Origin: Planctomycetota bacterium
Lineage (GTDB): Bacteria > Planctomycetota > PUPC01 > JACPCR01
NCBI GenBank assembly: GCA_030740295.1
Contig: JASLXP010000072.1
Coordinates: 1-26,014, forward strand
Direction of reading: 5' to 3'
Length of the DNA stretch: 26,014 nt
The notes beneath the pieces are model-generated. The model searched no databases and had not been told where the DNA came from. It was given only the letters and a program-made list of their open reading frames with translations. The translations under genes were made by a program, and so were the position numbers. Below are positions 7,524 through 15,597 of this stretch, one piece after another (position 1 is the first letter of the stretch; each line of letters begins with the position of its first letter).

Positions 7524-8630
7524 ATGAAAACAGAACGCACATCCGCCCTTCCCTTGTTTCATACTCACCCCATCGGCTCGCTGCCGCGGCCGAAAGTAGT
7601 TCTCGATCTTATTGCCAGGAGGGATGAGATGGACGCGGCCGATTACCAGCGCGCCATGGATTCGATGGTCCTGTTCGCCATCCAGATTCAGGAGCAGGCC
7701 GGGCTGGACGTCATCAGCGATGGCGAGTGGCGCCGAACCCAATACATCCAGGAATATCTGAATCGAGTCGGCGGTTTTGAAAAGTGCCGGCCATTCACTC
7801 ATCAGGGCGAGCAGAAGTTTACGAGTGTCGTGGTGCGACGAATGGGGGCGAACGAGCCAGTGTTCGTCAACGATGCGCAGTTCCTGGTCGAGCACACGGA
7901 GCGTGTGACCAAGTTCGCGCTGCCGAGCCCATTCCTGATCGTGACCCGTTACTGGCACGAAGACTTCAGCACGGAAGCGTACCCGACCCGGCAGCATTTT
8001 ATGGAACACCTGGTCGAGATCCTTTCTGCAGAGGCGCAGGCTCTGGCATCCGCGGGCATCGACATCGTCCAGCTCGATGATCCGGCGCTGACTTACTTTT
8101 GCGATCGGCAACTCATGGACAGAGGCGAGACACACGATGAACGCCTTCGCCAGGATTGGGATCCCGAACGACAGATCCCCGATGCCATAAATGCGATCAA
8201 CCAAATCGCGAGCGGGCTCGAAGCAGAGGTCCACCTGCATTGCTGCCACAGCGTGTACAAACGAATGAGCGACGTTACCGGCGACTACAAACCCATCATG
8301 CCCTACCTGGAGAACGTGAAGATAGACCGAGTCAATCTCGAATTCGCTTACACCGGCACTGGCGATCCCAGCGACCTGTCTCTGTTGCCTGGCCATCTCG
8401 GCATCGGCATGGGAGTCGTGGATGTGCGAGGAGAGCGCGTGCAGGAAGTGGAAGAGATTGAGAGCCTCGCTGCAGCCGGAGCGGAGATCATCAGCCCTGA
8501 GCGCATCGCCCTGAATCCTGATTGTGGATTTGCACCTGACTCAGGCGAACCGCCGACCATCGATGAGGCATATGAAAAGCTCTCCCGCCTGACTGCGGCC
8601 GCAGGAAATCTGAGGGCGCGACCTTCTTGA
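7524..8630 (+). CDS. MetE-like (cobalamin-independent methionine synthase family) zinc methyltransferase
   Basis: A single-domain homologue of the catalytic half of MetE. The N-terminal THPIGSLPRP motif (14-23), DGEWRR (66-71), QLDDPAL (183-189), the zinc-site region HLHCCH (237-242; H239-x-C241), NLEF (E273) and NPDCGFAP (C334) all match the family pattern of His, Cys, Glu and Cys zinc ligands. At 368 residues it equals the stand-alone MetE-core/UROD-MetE-like proteins, not the 750-residue full enzyme, so folate-dependent methionine synthesis is not assured. Such proteins can act on other methyl donors or thiol acceptors. It stands among glycan genes with no other methionine-pathway gene, which makes a specialised methyl transfer possible. 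The start is supported by the conserved motif near the N-terminus; its ribosome-binding site is weak. Confidence 0.87.
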   Translation: MKTERTSALPLFHTHPIGSLPRPKVVLDLIARRDEMDAADYQRAMDSMVLFAIQIQEQAGLDVISDGEWRRTQYIQEYLNRVGGFEKCRPFTHQGEQKFTSVVVRRMGANEPVFVNDAQFLVEHTERVTKFALPSPFLIVTRYWHEDFSTEAYPTRQHFMEHLVEILSAEAQALASAGIDIVQLDDPALTYFCDRQLMDRGETHDERLRQDWDPERQIPDAINAINQIASGLEAEVHLHCCHSVYKRMSDVTGDYKPIMPYLENVKIDRVNLEFAYTGTGDPSDLSLLPGHLGIGMGVVDVRGERVQEVEEIESLAAAGAEIISPERIALNPDCGFAPDSGEPPTIDEAYEKLSRLTAAAGNLRARPS

Positions 8631-8735
8631 GCGTGAGCGTCACTACATGAGCGTGGTCTGCGCTAGCCGGCAGTTCATTGCCAGGTCCTTTTCCTTCATC
8701 CATCGCCAGGCTGTCTGCCGAACGATCAGAAAAAC

Positions 8736-10196
8736 ATGACTGAACGACCAAACATTATCTGGATTTATTGCGACGAACTGCTGACGGACGCACTTGGATG
8801 TTACGGCCATGAACAGCTTCAGCTTCATACGCCACATATTGATCGGCTGGCCGCGGAAGGGACGGTCTTCACGAATCATTTCTGCAATTCGCCGGTCTGC
8901 GTGTCCTCGCGAGTTTGTGTGTTGACCGGCCTCCAACCGGAAGAGACGGGCGTCTATAACAATGAAGGTGCCTGGAAGGACTTCCAACTTCCGCGGCCGT
9001 TAGAGACGTTTCCCGAGGTATTCGCCCGTCATGGTTATTGCACGGCCAACTTTGGCAAGATTCATCTGCCGAGACAGATGATGCCCGAGTCTGATGCGAA
9101 TCGGGAGGTCTTCCAGCACCACGACGGTGAAGGCGGCGGAATGGCCATCTGGCAGCATCTTGGTGAAGAGCGAGTTCAGATGATCCGGTCACCGTCCGGC
9201 GGTATGAACGGCGGGATCTTCCCTGATGATGAGCCGTATCCTCCCGACAAGGTGGTTGAGAACACGCTGCAATGGCTCTCCAGGATCGATGAGCCTTACT
9301 TCGTACGTGTCTCCATCCTGCAGCCTCACACACCAGTGCTGCCACCAGCACGTTTCGTGAAGCTTTACGAGAATCAGAATCTCGATCTGCCGAAGCCGAT
9401 GCCTGACACCGCGTCTGCGTTCGAGAGGCGCGTGGCCGCGGTGCATGGGCTTCAACAGATGGCGCGTGAGCAATTGCATGCTGCGCGGATTCACTACTAC
9501 GCGCAGGTTGCCTGGATCGATGAACAGGTCGGTCGCATTGTCGACTTCCTCGAGGCTCGGGGGGAATCAGATCGGACACTCATTGTCTTCAACGCTGACC
9601 ACGGGAATCCGATTGGCGACACCGGCGCGTTCGAGAAGCACACCTTCACGCCGACCTCGCATCGAGTCCCGCTCATCTTCCGTTGTCCGGAGGCCATAGA
9701 AAGTAGTCAGGTAAGAAACGACATCTCTGAGAGCCTCGATCTGGCCACCACGCTGCTCGGCTTCGCAGGCATCAGTGAATCTGGTTCTTACAAAGGCCGA
9801 AACCTGTTCAATGGGCCAGCGCCAGAGGCCATCTTCTCAACCATTGGCTTTGGTGAATCCGACAGCCGCATGGGACCGAACGGCGGCGCAGGCCCGTGGT
9901 ACCGTGGGAGGGGATGGCCGCGAAGAAGCTGCGTCCGGACCGGGAAATACCGGCTCGACAAAAACATGCGCATGGATGGCGCAAAGCCTGCGAAAGAAGA
10001 CGAGGATGTCTTTCTCGCCGACATGCAGAACGATCCTGCCGAACTGACAAACCTGGCCGAAGATCCGCAATACACCGGAGTCCGAGAACGTTTAACGAAG
10101 CTCCTCGATCAGCACGCGGCAGAGGCCATCGAAGTACCGCAATCCAGCCTCGTTCGCCAAAGGCCCGTTCGCGATCTGCCGTGGTTGAAGGATTAG
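8736..10196 (+). CDS. Sulfatase (S1 family, formylglycine type)
   Basis: Hydrolyses sulfate esters, probably on sulfated saccharides. The alkaline-phosphatase-fold signatures are present: PNIIWIYCDELLTDALGCYG (5-24; metal Asp13), the active-site region with Cys55 in C-V-S-S-R followed by LTG (63-65), GKIH (107-110; Lys and His), QPHTP (196-200; His) and the second metal site NADHGN (286-291) with Lys301. Cys55 should be converted to formylglycine by a maturase not seen here. The motif is CxSxR, whereas CxPxR or CxAxR is usual. There is no signal peptide, so the protein is predicted to be cytoplasmic. At 486 residues it has the common family length. It converges with the heparinase-like gene, 22 nt apart. 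The substrate cannot be named from sequence. Confidence 0.94.
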   Translation: MTERPNIIWIYCDELLTDALGCYGHEQLQLHTPHIDRLAAEGTVFTNHFCNSPVCVSSRVCVLTGLQPEETGVYNNEGAWKDFQLPRPLETFPEVFARHGYCTANFGKIHLPRQMMPESDANREVFQHHDGEGGGMAIWQHLGEERVQMIRSPSGGMNGGIFPDDEPYPPDKVVENTLQWLSRIDEPYFVRVSILQPHTPVLPPARFVKLYENQNLDLPKPMPDTASAFERRVAAVHGLQQMAREQLHAARIHYYAQVAWIDEQVGRIVDFLEARGESDRTLIVFNADHGNPIGDTGAFEKHTFTPTSHRVPLIFRCPEAIESSQVRNDISESLDLATTLLGFAGISESGSYKGRNLFNGPAPEAIFSTIGFGESDSRMGPNGGAGPWYRGRGWPRRSCVRTGKYRLDKNMRMDGAKPAKEDEDVFLADMQNDPAELTNLAEDPQYTGVRERLTKLLDQHAAEAIEVPQSSLVRQRPVRDLPWLKD

Positions 10197-10218
10197 TGGT
10201 GGCATTCTTTTCGGGCCA

Positions 10219-12375
10219 TCAGATCAACTGTTTTCCATCCAATGCCAGGCTGGTTCCGTGGCCAAGGGCGTAATCGACCAAGCGCCGCGATTTGCGTTTG
10301 CGGCGGACGATGCACCATTGCCCTCGAGCCTTGATATCCGCGGCCTCCAGCAGACCGTGGTGATAAGCCCAGATGATGATGTCCTCGACGTCCGCAAAAG
10401 TGATCTTCACCGCGAAGGCATCGTAATGCGTCTTGAGCTGTTGCACTTTTGCCGGGCGAGCACCTTTGTCACGCGGCAGCATGATCGACATGAAACGGCC
10501 GTTCCAGCCCTTCACCTTTGCTATCAGCCTGGGTCGCACGGCAATCGAACCGTGGACCCCCTGCTGGGCATACCTGTCTTGCCTTTTTCCTGCATCACCA
10601 GTGTAGGCTGTTGCCCGGCAGGTGTTGGTGTCCCTGATGAATTTGCATGTATGGGAATCGGGAAACTGATCCTCAGGGAGCAAGGCAACGTGCACATCCA
10701 GCTCAGAGCCAATCTGGCAGCCGTGAATGGTCCCGTAGTTCTTGTGGATTGAAATCTTATTGTCGGGATGCGTATTCAGAGTCCACCAGAATTCCGCAAG
10801 GTCATTCGCGCGATTCAGATCTTCAACTGTCCAGACGTATCCTCTGGGTCCCCCCGATCCAGTCTTGCCCTTCACCAGCCCGATGGAACGCCTGGCCCAC
10901 AGGCTTCTGGTCTGAAGGGCTGAATCCGCCGCGGCAAAATCGCAGAAGTGGTGAGGCACATAGTCCAGCAGGTGACCGGCATACGGGGTCGATTTCCATT
11001 GCCCCTCGTGCGAGATGCCACTTTTGCCATTGATGAGCACGACGTTGTGTTCCTGTTGCTCATTGCAGTAACGGCCGCAGTCGATGCCGAAGTATTCTCC
11101 CAATGCAGAGAGGGTGAAATTGCCTGCACTGGCATGGTCATGACCCGCGCACGCGGGCGAACGTTGGGAGCTGTCAAATACGACCAGCGTGTCATCATCT
11201 TTCCACCCGCTTCGAAAGCTGACAATCCCGCGCGTTCGGTCACGGAAATGCGTTGGGACACTCGAAGCCTTTGGCCGCACAGGCTTCTGGAATTCATCAA
11301 GCAGCATCAGGTTCATGGCGGTTGGAGAAACGCGCAGTCCCGGCTGGATCATTATTTCATCGCCGAAGTCCTCCTGTTCTTTCGGCGTTCCATAGTCGGA
11401 TTGATGTGCAAGTGTGCCAGTGAGCCAGTGCAGGGCTGGGTCGTTTGTCTCGGTGGCAACCCTCGTCAGCCCAAACTCACGATTCCCCCAGGTATCCATG
11501 AAGTCTCCGGTGTTCGACATGTGTCGGCCCCAGGGCTGCACAAAGTGGAGCACGGCTCGCCCGTACTTTTTCATCTGAGGAAACTCCGACCAGGCATCAT
11601 AAATGCCGGCACGTCGAAGCATGTCAGCCCGGCTGATCAGTTCCTGGGCCACTGATGTGCCGTAACCAATGTCTTCAACCGGAAAGCCATCTGCGCCGAT
11701 GGCCGCATGCAGAGACGCCTGCAGGAATGTGATCAGAAGCTCCAGCTCCTTTCTGAAGGTGTGTCCGCCCGGTTCGCCCCTGACAGCCAGGATGGCCGGG
11801 ATAGCGGTCTCCATCCCGTATATGGGAATGTTGGCTCCGGCCGCGGCGAAATACAGGTTTGGAGGAATGGCTGCAAGGATGTGCGGGATGGCCGATTTGG
11901 AGATCCAGTTCGCGTAAGCCCGCCGATCCTTTTTGCTGAGATGATTCGCAACAATGTCATAAGCAACGGAAAACGGGCCAGCCAGATAGGTCACCCGCCG
12001 GCATGGATGATCGTTGCGGCTCAGTGGATCGGCTCCGGCCGCGGAGAGCAGGACGCGCCGTGCGGCTTCAATGGCCTCGGTGTTGTCATCCAACACTCCA
12101 ACCAGAGCCATCTCTTGGACATTGCCCACGATGGCCGGGCCATCGTGCTCCGGGCTCCGGTTGTAGTCGGCGACAAGGCCAGGAAGGTCGTCCGACTGCA
12201 GCACGACTTCAACCAGGGGCCGTACTTTTTCACGCATCGCATTCATGAGCCGTCTGCCGCCTCCGCGCCTCGTGCTTTCTTTGAGCCGGTCTATATCTTT
12301 CGGACCGATGATGACGCGAGGGTGAATGTATTCTTCGTACAGTTGAGTGGCAGTACCGAATTCGAATTTTGACAT
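10219..12375 (-). CDS. Heparinase II/III-like polysaccharide lyase
   Basis: A 718-residue protein with the heparinase II/III layout. An N-terminal alpha-helical toroid (about 20-340) includes YGMETAIPAILAVRGEPG and the tyrosine/His-rich stretch DGFPVEDIGYGTSVAQELISRADML (229-253). It is followed by a beta-sandwich with the diagnostic GHDHASAGNFTLSALGEYFG (411-430) and EHNVVLINGK (442-451). Family members cleave uronic-acid-containing glycosaminoglycans or alginate-like polymers by beta-elimination. No signal peptide is present, in contrast to secreted heparinases, so the substrate may be imported oligosaccharide. The ATG at 12375 is preceded by an A-rich stretch rather than a Shine-Dalgarno sequence. 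The neighbouring convergent sulfatase suggests a sulfated uronan as the substrate; this is inference from context. Confidence 0.86.
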   Translation of the reverse strand: MSKFEFGTATQLYEEYIHPRVIIGPKDIDRLKESTRRGGGRRLMNAMREKVRPLVEVVLQSDDLPGLVADYNRSPEHDGPAIVGNVQEMALVGVLDDNTEAIEAARRVLLSAAGADPLSRNDHPCRRVTYLAGPFSVAYDIVANHLSKKDRRAYANWISKSAIPHILAAIPPNLYFAAAGANIPIYGMETAIPAILAVRGEPGGHTFRKELELLITFLQASLHAAIGADGFPVEDIGYGTSVAQELISRADMLRRAGIYDAWSEFPQMKKYGRAVLHFVQPWGRHMSNTGDFMDTWGNREFGLTRVATETNDPALHWLTGTLAHQSDYGTPKEQEDFGDEIMIQPGLRVSPTAMNLMLLDEFQKPVRPKASSVPTHFRDRTRGIVSFRSGWKDDDTLVVFDSSQRSPACAGHDHASAGNFTLSALGEYFGIDCGRYCNEQQEHNVVLINGKSGISHEGQWKSTPYAGHLLDYVPHHFCDFAAADSALQTRSLWARRSIGLVKGKTGSGGPRGYVWTVEDLNRANDLAEFWWTLNTHPDNKISIHKNYGTIHGCQIGSELDVHVALLPEDQFPDSHTCKFIRDTNTCRATAYTGDAGKRQDRYAQQGVHGSIAVRPRLIAKVKGWNGRFMSIMLPRDKGARPAKVQQLKTHYDAFAVKITFADVEDIIIWAYHHGLLEAADIKARGQWCIVRRKRKSRRLVDYALGHGTSLALDGKQLI

Positions 12376-12533
12376 TGGCTTTTTTTTACTCGAAAGGATC
12401 AGAGGCCGTCTTGAAGCACTGATGACGGCAGCATAGCTGAATCAAGCCGGGACTTGAAAGGCGAAGTTGTGCATTGGAAGTCGAGCCCTAAAGTGTCGCT
12501 GGCGTGCGCTGCCCAAATCTGTTCGAACCATCT

Positions 12534-14330
12534 ATGAACGTTCTCATCTTGTTCTTATGTCTGGCTGAAGGTTTTTCGGAGCCAGATGAGACAGGCCCGC
12601 TTCCGCCAGTGGAAGCGATGAAGAGAATGACTTTGCCTGAAGGATTTCAGGTCGAGTTGCTCGCGTCGGAGCCGGACATCCGACAGCCCATCGCTTTTGC
12701 ATGGGACGAGCGCGGGCGTCTCTGGGTTGCGGAGTATCTCTCGTATCCCAAATGGAAGCCGGAGGGCAATGACCGCGTTCTGGTTTTTGAAGATACAAAC
12801 AGCGATGGAAAATTCGATAGCCGAAAAGTGTTCTGGGATAAGGGAAATTACATTACCGGCATACAGGTTGGCTTCGGCGGTCTGTGGGTTAATTCCGCGC
12901 CCAATACTCTGTTTATTCCAGATAAGGACGGTGATGCCGTTGCGGACGGAGAAGCCCAGGTCGTGCTGGATGGCTGGTCGCACAAAGGGACGCACAACCT
13001 TTTCAATCTCATGATGTGGGGTCCGGATGGCTGGCTGTATGGGCTCTGTGGCTGGAGCTCACCTTCGAAAGTTGGAACGCCCGGCACACCTGAGGAACAA
13101 CGCACGACCGTGCCCGGTGGGGTCTGGCGATACCACCCTGTTACTCGGAAATGCGAAGTGGTGAGCACCGGTACCTGCAATCCCTGGGGGATTGATTACG
13201 ACGACTACGGCCAGATGTTCATGTGCAATACGGTTGTCGAGCACCTCTGGCATGTCATTCCGGGGTCTCGTTACAAGAACAAGAACAAGACGCCTTACAC
13301 GTATGAATTCATGCAGCAGTGCGGCGACCACATCCACTGGGCTGGCGGGCCGTGGAGCTCTTCAAGAGGTGCGAAGGGCGACCATGGTGCTGCCGGGGGC
13401 GGCCATGCCCACGCCGGAGTCATGATCTATCTCGGTGACACTTGGCCGGAAAAATATCGGAACACGATCTTCATGCACAATCTCCACGGTCACCGAATCA
13501 ACCACGACATCCTTGAGCGGAAGGGCTCAGGCTATGTGGGCCGACACGGCAAGGATTTTCTTTTCGGCAACGACCAATGGTTCTGGGGGCTGGGCATGCA
13601 CCTCGGGCCTGACGGCGCAATGTACATGACCGACTGGTCTGACATCGGGGAATGCCACGGCCGAAAGCCACACCGCGACAGCGGCCGGCTTTACCGGGTG
13701 ACGTGGGGCAGGCACAGGCCGTTGAAGGCGGACATCTCCGGTTTCAGCAGCGATGATTTGGTCGCGCTGCAGCTCCACAAGAATGACTGGTTTGTCCGGC
13801 ATGCGAGGCGATTGCTGCAGGAGCGCGCGGCTGCCGGTCAGGACATGGAAGGTGTCCGCAGGAAATTGCGATTCCTGTTTGAGTCAGAAACGTCTGTTCC
13901 CAGAAAGCTCCGGGCCTTGTGGGCCATTCACGTCGTCGGCGGCATCAGCGAAAGCTGGAGCAGAGAACTCTTGAAACACTATTCGGAATATATTCGCTGT
14001 TGGGCCATTCAATTGGAATGCGAGGATCGCCGGGTCTCCGCGGAGATTCACAGCCAACTGATCGACATGGCAAAAAAAGATGAATCACAGATGGTGCGTC
14101 TTTACCTGGCGTCTGCTCTCCACCGGCTCCCCCTCGAGAAGAAGACTCCTATCGCCCGTGAGCTGATTCAGCACAAAGAGGATGAGTCTGACAAGAACCT
14201 GCCTCTCATGTACTGGTATGCTGTCGAGCCCATCGTCGCCTCGTCAGTGGGTACGGGGAAAGAGCTGCTGAAGCTCGCGGCTATCCCGAAACTCAGACTT
14301 CTGATCGCCAGGCGGCTTGCTGAGGAATGA
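12534..14330 (+). CDS. PVC-type putative membrane-bound dehydrogenase, propeller plus HEAT-like part, no haem domain
   Basis: The N-terminal two thirds match the PVC-type dehydrogenase domain (related to sugar/sorbosone dehydrogenase propellers). Visible segments are LPEGFQVELLASEPDIRQP, AFAWDERGRLWVAEYLSYP, LMMWGPDGWLYGLCGWS, NPWGIDYDDYGQMFMCN, GGGHAHAGVMIYLGDTWP and LGMHLGPDGAMYMTDWSD, followed by RDSGRLYRVTWG. After this comes an alpha-helical, HEAT-like region to the end. No CxxCH haem-binding motif is present, although full-length members of about 1000 residues end in a cytochrome c-like domain. A GTG at 12504 would add ten residues. The ATG at 12534 puts the hydrophobic segment NVLILFLCLAEGFS at the N-terminus as a short signal peptide, so it is preferred, but its charge profile is weak. 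Confidence 0.85.
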   Translation: MNVLILFLCLAEGFSEPDETGPLPPVEAMKRMTLPEGFQVELLASEPDIRQPIAFAWDERGRLWVAEYLSYPKWKPEGNDRVLVFEDTNSDGKFDSRKVFWDKGNYITGIQVGFGGLWVNSAPNTLFIPDKDGDAVADGEAQVVLDGWSHKGTHNLFNLMMWGPDGWLYGLCGWSSPSKVGTPGTPEEQRTTVPGGVWRYHPVTRKCEVVSTGTCNPWGIDYDDYGQMFMCNTVVEHLWHVIPGSRYKNKNKTPYTYEFMQQCGDHIHWAGGPWSSSRGAKGDHGAAGGGHAHAGVMIYLGDTWPEKYRNTIFMHNLHGHRINHDILERKGSGYVGRHGKDFLFGNDQWFWGLGMHLGPDGAMYMTDWSDIGECHGRKPHRDSGRLYRVTWGRHRPLKADISGFSSDDLVALQLHKNDWFVRHARRLLQERAAAGQDMEGVRRKLRFLFESETSVPRKLRALWAIHVVGGISESWSRELLKHYSEYIRCWAIQLECEDRRVSAEIHSQLIDMAKKDESQMVRLYLASALHRLPLEKKTPIARELIQHKEDESDKNLPLMYWYAVEPIVASSVGTGKELLKLAAIPKLRLLIARRLAEE

Positions 14331-14340
14331 ATCACTATTC

Positions 14341-14345
14341 AAGGA
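14341..14345 (+). promoter_or_regulatory. Ribosome-binding site deciding the TM2 start
   Basis: AAGGA lies 7 nt before the ATG at 14353. It favours this start over an upstream in-frame codon at 14317 that would overlap the preceding gene and add 12 residues before the family-like region. Confidence 0.65.
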
Positions 14346-14352
14346 CATCACA

Positions 14353-14748
14353 ATGAACGACACTCATTCAAAAGGTATCGGCTACATCATGTGGATATTT
14401 GGATTCTTCGGGATTCACCGCTTCTACTATGGTCGGCAGATTTCTGGGACGATCTATCTGTTCACTCTTGGTCTGCTTGGGATCGGATGGCTGATCGATC
14501 TGTTCCTCATTCCCTCGCTGGATCGTGACGCCGACCGCCGTTACACAGCCGGCCCCTGTGATTACAGCGCTGCGTGGGTACTCCTGGCGATCCCCGTCAC
14601 CGGCGTCCTCGGCATCCACCGGTTCTACATGGGAAAGTGGCTGACCGGGATCCTCTACCTTTGCACGGGCGGCCTATTCGGGATTGGGCTCATCTACGAT
14701 TACTGGACTCTGAATGAACAGCTCTCCGAACTGAATTCAGGAGCATGA
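14353..14748 (+). CDS. Tandem TM2-domain membrane protein
   Basis: A 131-residue integral membrane protein with two copies of the TM2 signature. The first is FFGIHRFYYGR (18-28) followed by SGTIYLFTLGLLGIGWLIDLFLI (31-53). The second is GVLGIHRFYMGK (84-95) followed by a hydrophobic stretch and GLFGIGLIYDYWTL (107-120). Four membrane segments are expected. TM2 proteins are of unknown function, although some are associated with membrane stress or lipid environments. The start is set by AAGGA 7 nt upstream. The gene begins 22 nt after the PVC-type dehydrogenase on the same strand, so co-transcription is likely, but no functional link is evident. Most TM2 proteins carry one copy; the in-line duplication is moderately unusual. 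Confidence 0.9.
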   Translation: MNDTHSKGIGYIMWIFGFFGIHRFYYGRQISGTIYLFTLGLLGIGWLIDLFLIPSLDRDADRRYTAGPCDYSAAWVLLAIPVTGVLGIHRFYMGKWLTGILYLCTGGLFGIGLIYDYWTLNEQLSELNSGA

Positions 14749-14956
14749 CAGGAAAGGCTGCCGGCCGTGCCGGGAGTATTTCGAATGTGAATGGCCGAAC
14801 GATCGTCGGGTAACCGGACGTAGCTCCAGGCCCTCGCTCCAGCGTTCGTCGACCACCGCATCCTCGGCCGGGGTCGCTTCTTCAAATTCCGAGTGGTGCG
14901 CTCCGCGGAGCATGAACTCTCGTGGTCGTAATGCTGCCACAGACAGTTCGACTGAC

Positions 14957-14984
14957 TTGTATTCAAAGGACGCTGATTTATAAG
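14957..14984 (+). promoter_or_regulatory. Candidate sigma70-type promoter of the ftrB-like gene
   Basis: TTGTAT (14957-14962) and TATAAG (14979-14984) are separated by 16 nt and lie about 40 nt before the start codon at 15022. Transcription would begin near 14991, leaving a short leader with a good GAGGAG ribosome-binding site. This rests on visual matching only. Confidence 0.35.
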
Positions 14985-15010
14985 AGATGGTCACATTTAA
15001 CCCGACTGCT

Positions 15011-15016
15011 GAGGAG
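15011..15016 (+). promoter_or_regulatory. Strong Shine-Dalgarno of the ftrB-like gene
   Basis: GAGGAG ends 5 nt before the ATG at 15022. It is the clearest ribosome-binding site in the window; most other starts here have weak or absent sites. Confidence 0.7.
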
Positions 15017-15021
15017 ACAAA

Positions 15022-15447
15022 ATGAAGTCTGAACCCACTGAAAAAAGCATGTTACGCGTCGAAAAATTGATAGCGGGCTACACCAGGAAGTCAGGAACAT
15101 TCACCCACCCTGACAAATCCGTGACCGACGCCGTTCAACTGGGATTGGCCGAGAATCTCGATGAACTCGGCAAGCCGCTTTGCCCCTGCCGTTTTTACCC
15201 GGACAAGAAGGCCGAGACCGAACATCGTACCTGGATCTGCCCGTGCGATGACATGCAGGTCTACAAATACTGCCACTGCCTGTTATTCGTGACCGAAGAA
15301 GGATCGCCCATCACCCAATACCTCCCTGAAGGTCATGAAGGCCATGCCATCTACGGCGAAGTCAATGACCCGACACCAGACCAGGGACGACCCCTCAAAG
15401 GCAAATGGGAGGAAAGAGAGAAGGAGCGGAAAGAGAGGCCTTCATAA
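15022..15447 (+). CDS. ftrB: Ferredoxin-thioredoxin reductase catalytic chain
   Basis: FTR reduces a protein disulfide (typically in thioredoxin) using electrons from ferredoxin through a [4Fe-4S] cluster next to a redox-active disulfide. The diagnostic motif CPC-x16-CPC-x8-CHC is complete: C54-P-C56, C73-P-C75 and C84-H-C86, almost the same spacing and numbering as in plant and cyanobacterial enzymes. The N-terminal helix region (LRVEKLIAGYTRKSG) also fits. At 141 residues it is slightly longer than usual because of a charged C-terminal tail (KGKWEEREKERKERPS). No variable chain, thioredoxin or ferredoxin gene is adjacent, so its partners are elsewhere. It has its own candidate promoter and the best ribosome-binding site in the window, so it appears to be independently expressed. 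Confidence 0.94.
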   Translation: MKSEPTEKSMLRVEKLIAGYTRKSGTFTHPDKSVTDAVQLGLAENLDELGKPLCPCRFYPDKKAETEHRTWICPCDDMQVYKYCHCLLFVTEEGSPITQYLPEGHEGHAIYGEVNDPTPDQGRPLKGKWEEREKERKERPS

Positions 15448-15597
15448 CGATTGCCGCGCCGGCTGCAGCCTTGAGCAGAGCAGCCGCCCTGTTGGCTGCC
15501 TCGGGGCAGGCTGCTGCCAGCCACCTTGCGGGGCTGAGATTCAGTTGGGCCTCATTCTGAAAAAGTCACATTCATCCAACCAGAGCCAAACCACAAA

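Noticed and set aside
7416..8396. 326-codon minus-strand open frame opposite the MetE-like gene
   Set aside because: The plus-strand frame has all the zinc-site motifs of a known family; the minus frame is its antisense shadow.
11707..12372. 221-codon plus-strand open frame opposite the heparinase-like gene
   Set aside because: It lies antisense inside a clear 718-codon gene with family motifs; its length follows from high GC content and codon bias.
14737..14994. 85-codon minus-strand open frame with GTG start in the gap before the FTR gene
   Set aside because: The product shows no recognisable motif and lacks a ribosome-binding site. It shares the gap with a candidate promoter and 5' leader for the plus-strand FTR gene, so chance is the simpler explanation. 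A homologue in relatives would revive it.
15448..15597. GC-rich stretch with a possible TGGCTG/CAGCCA hairpin downstream of the FTR gene
   Set aside because: The stem is only 6 bp with a 19-nt loop and no T-tract, so it is not convincing as a terminator or RNA element.
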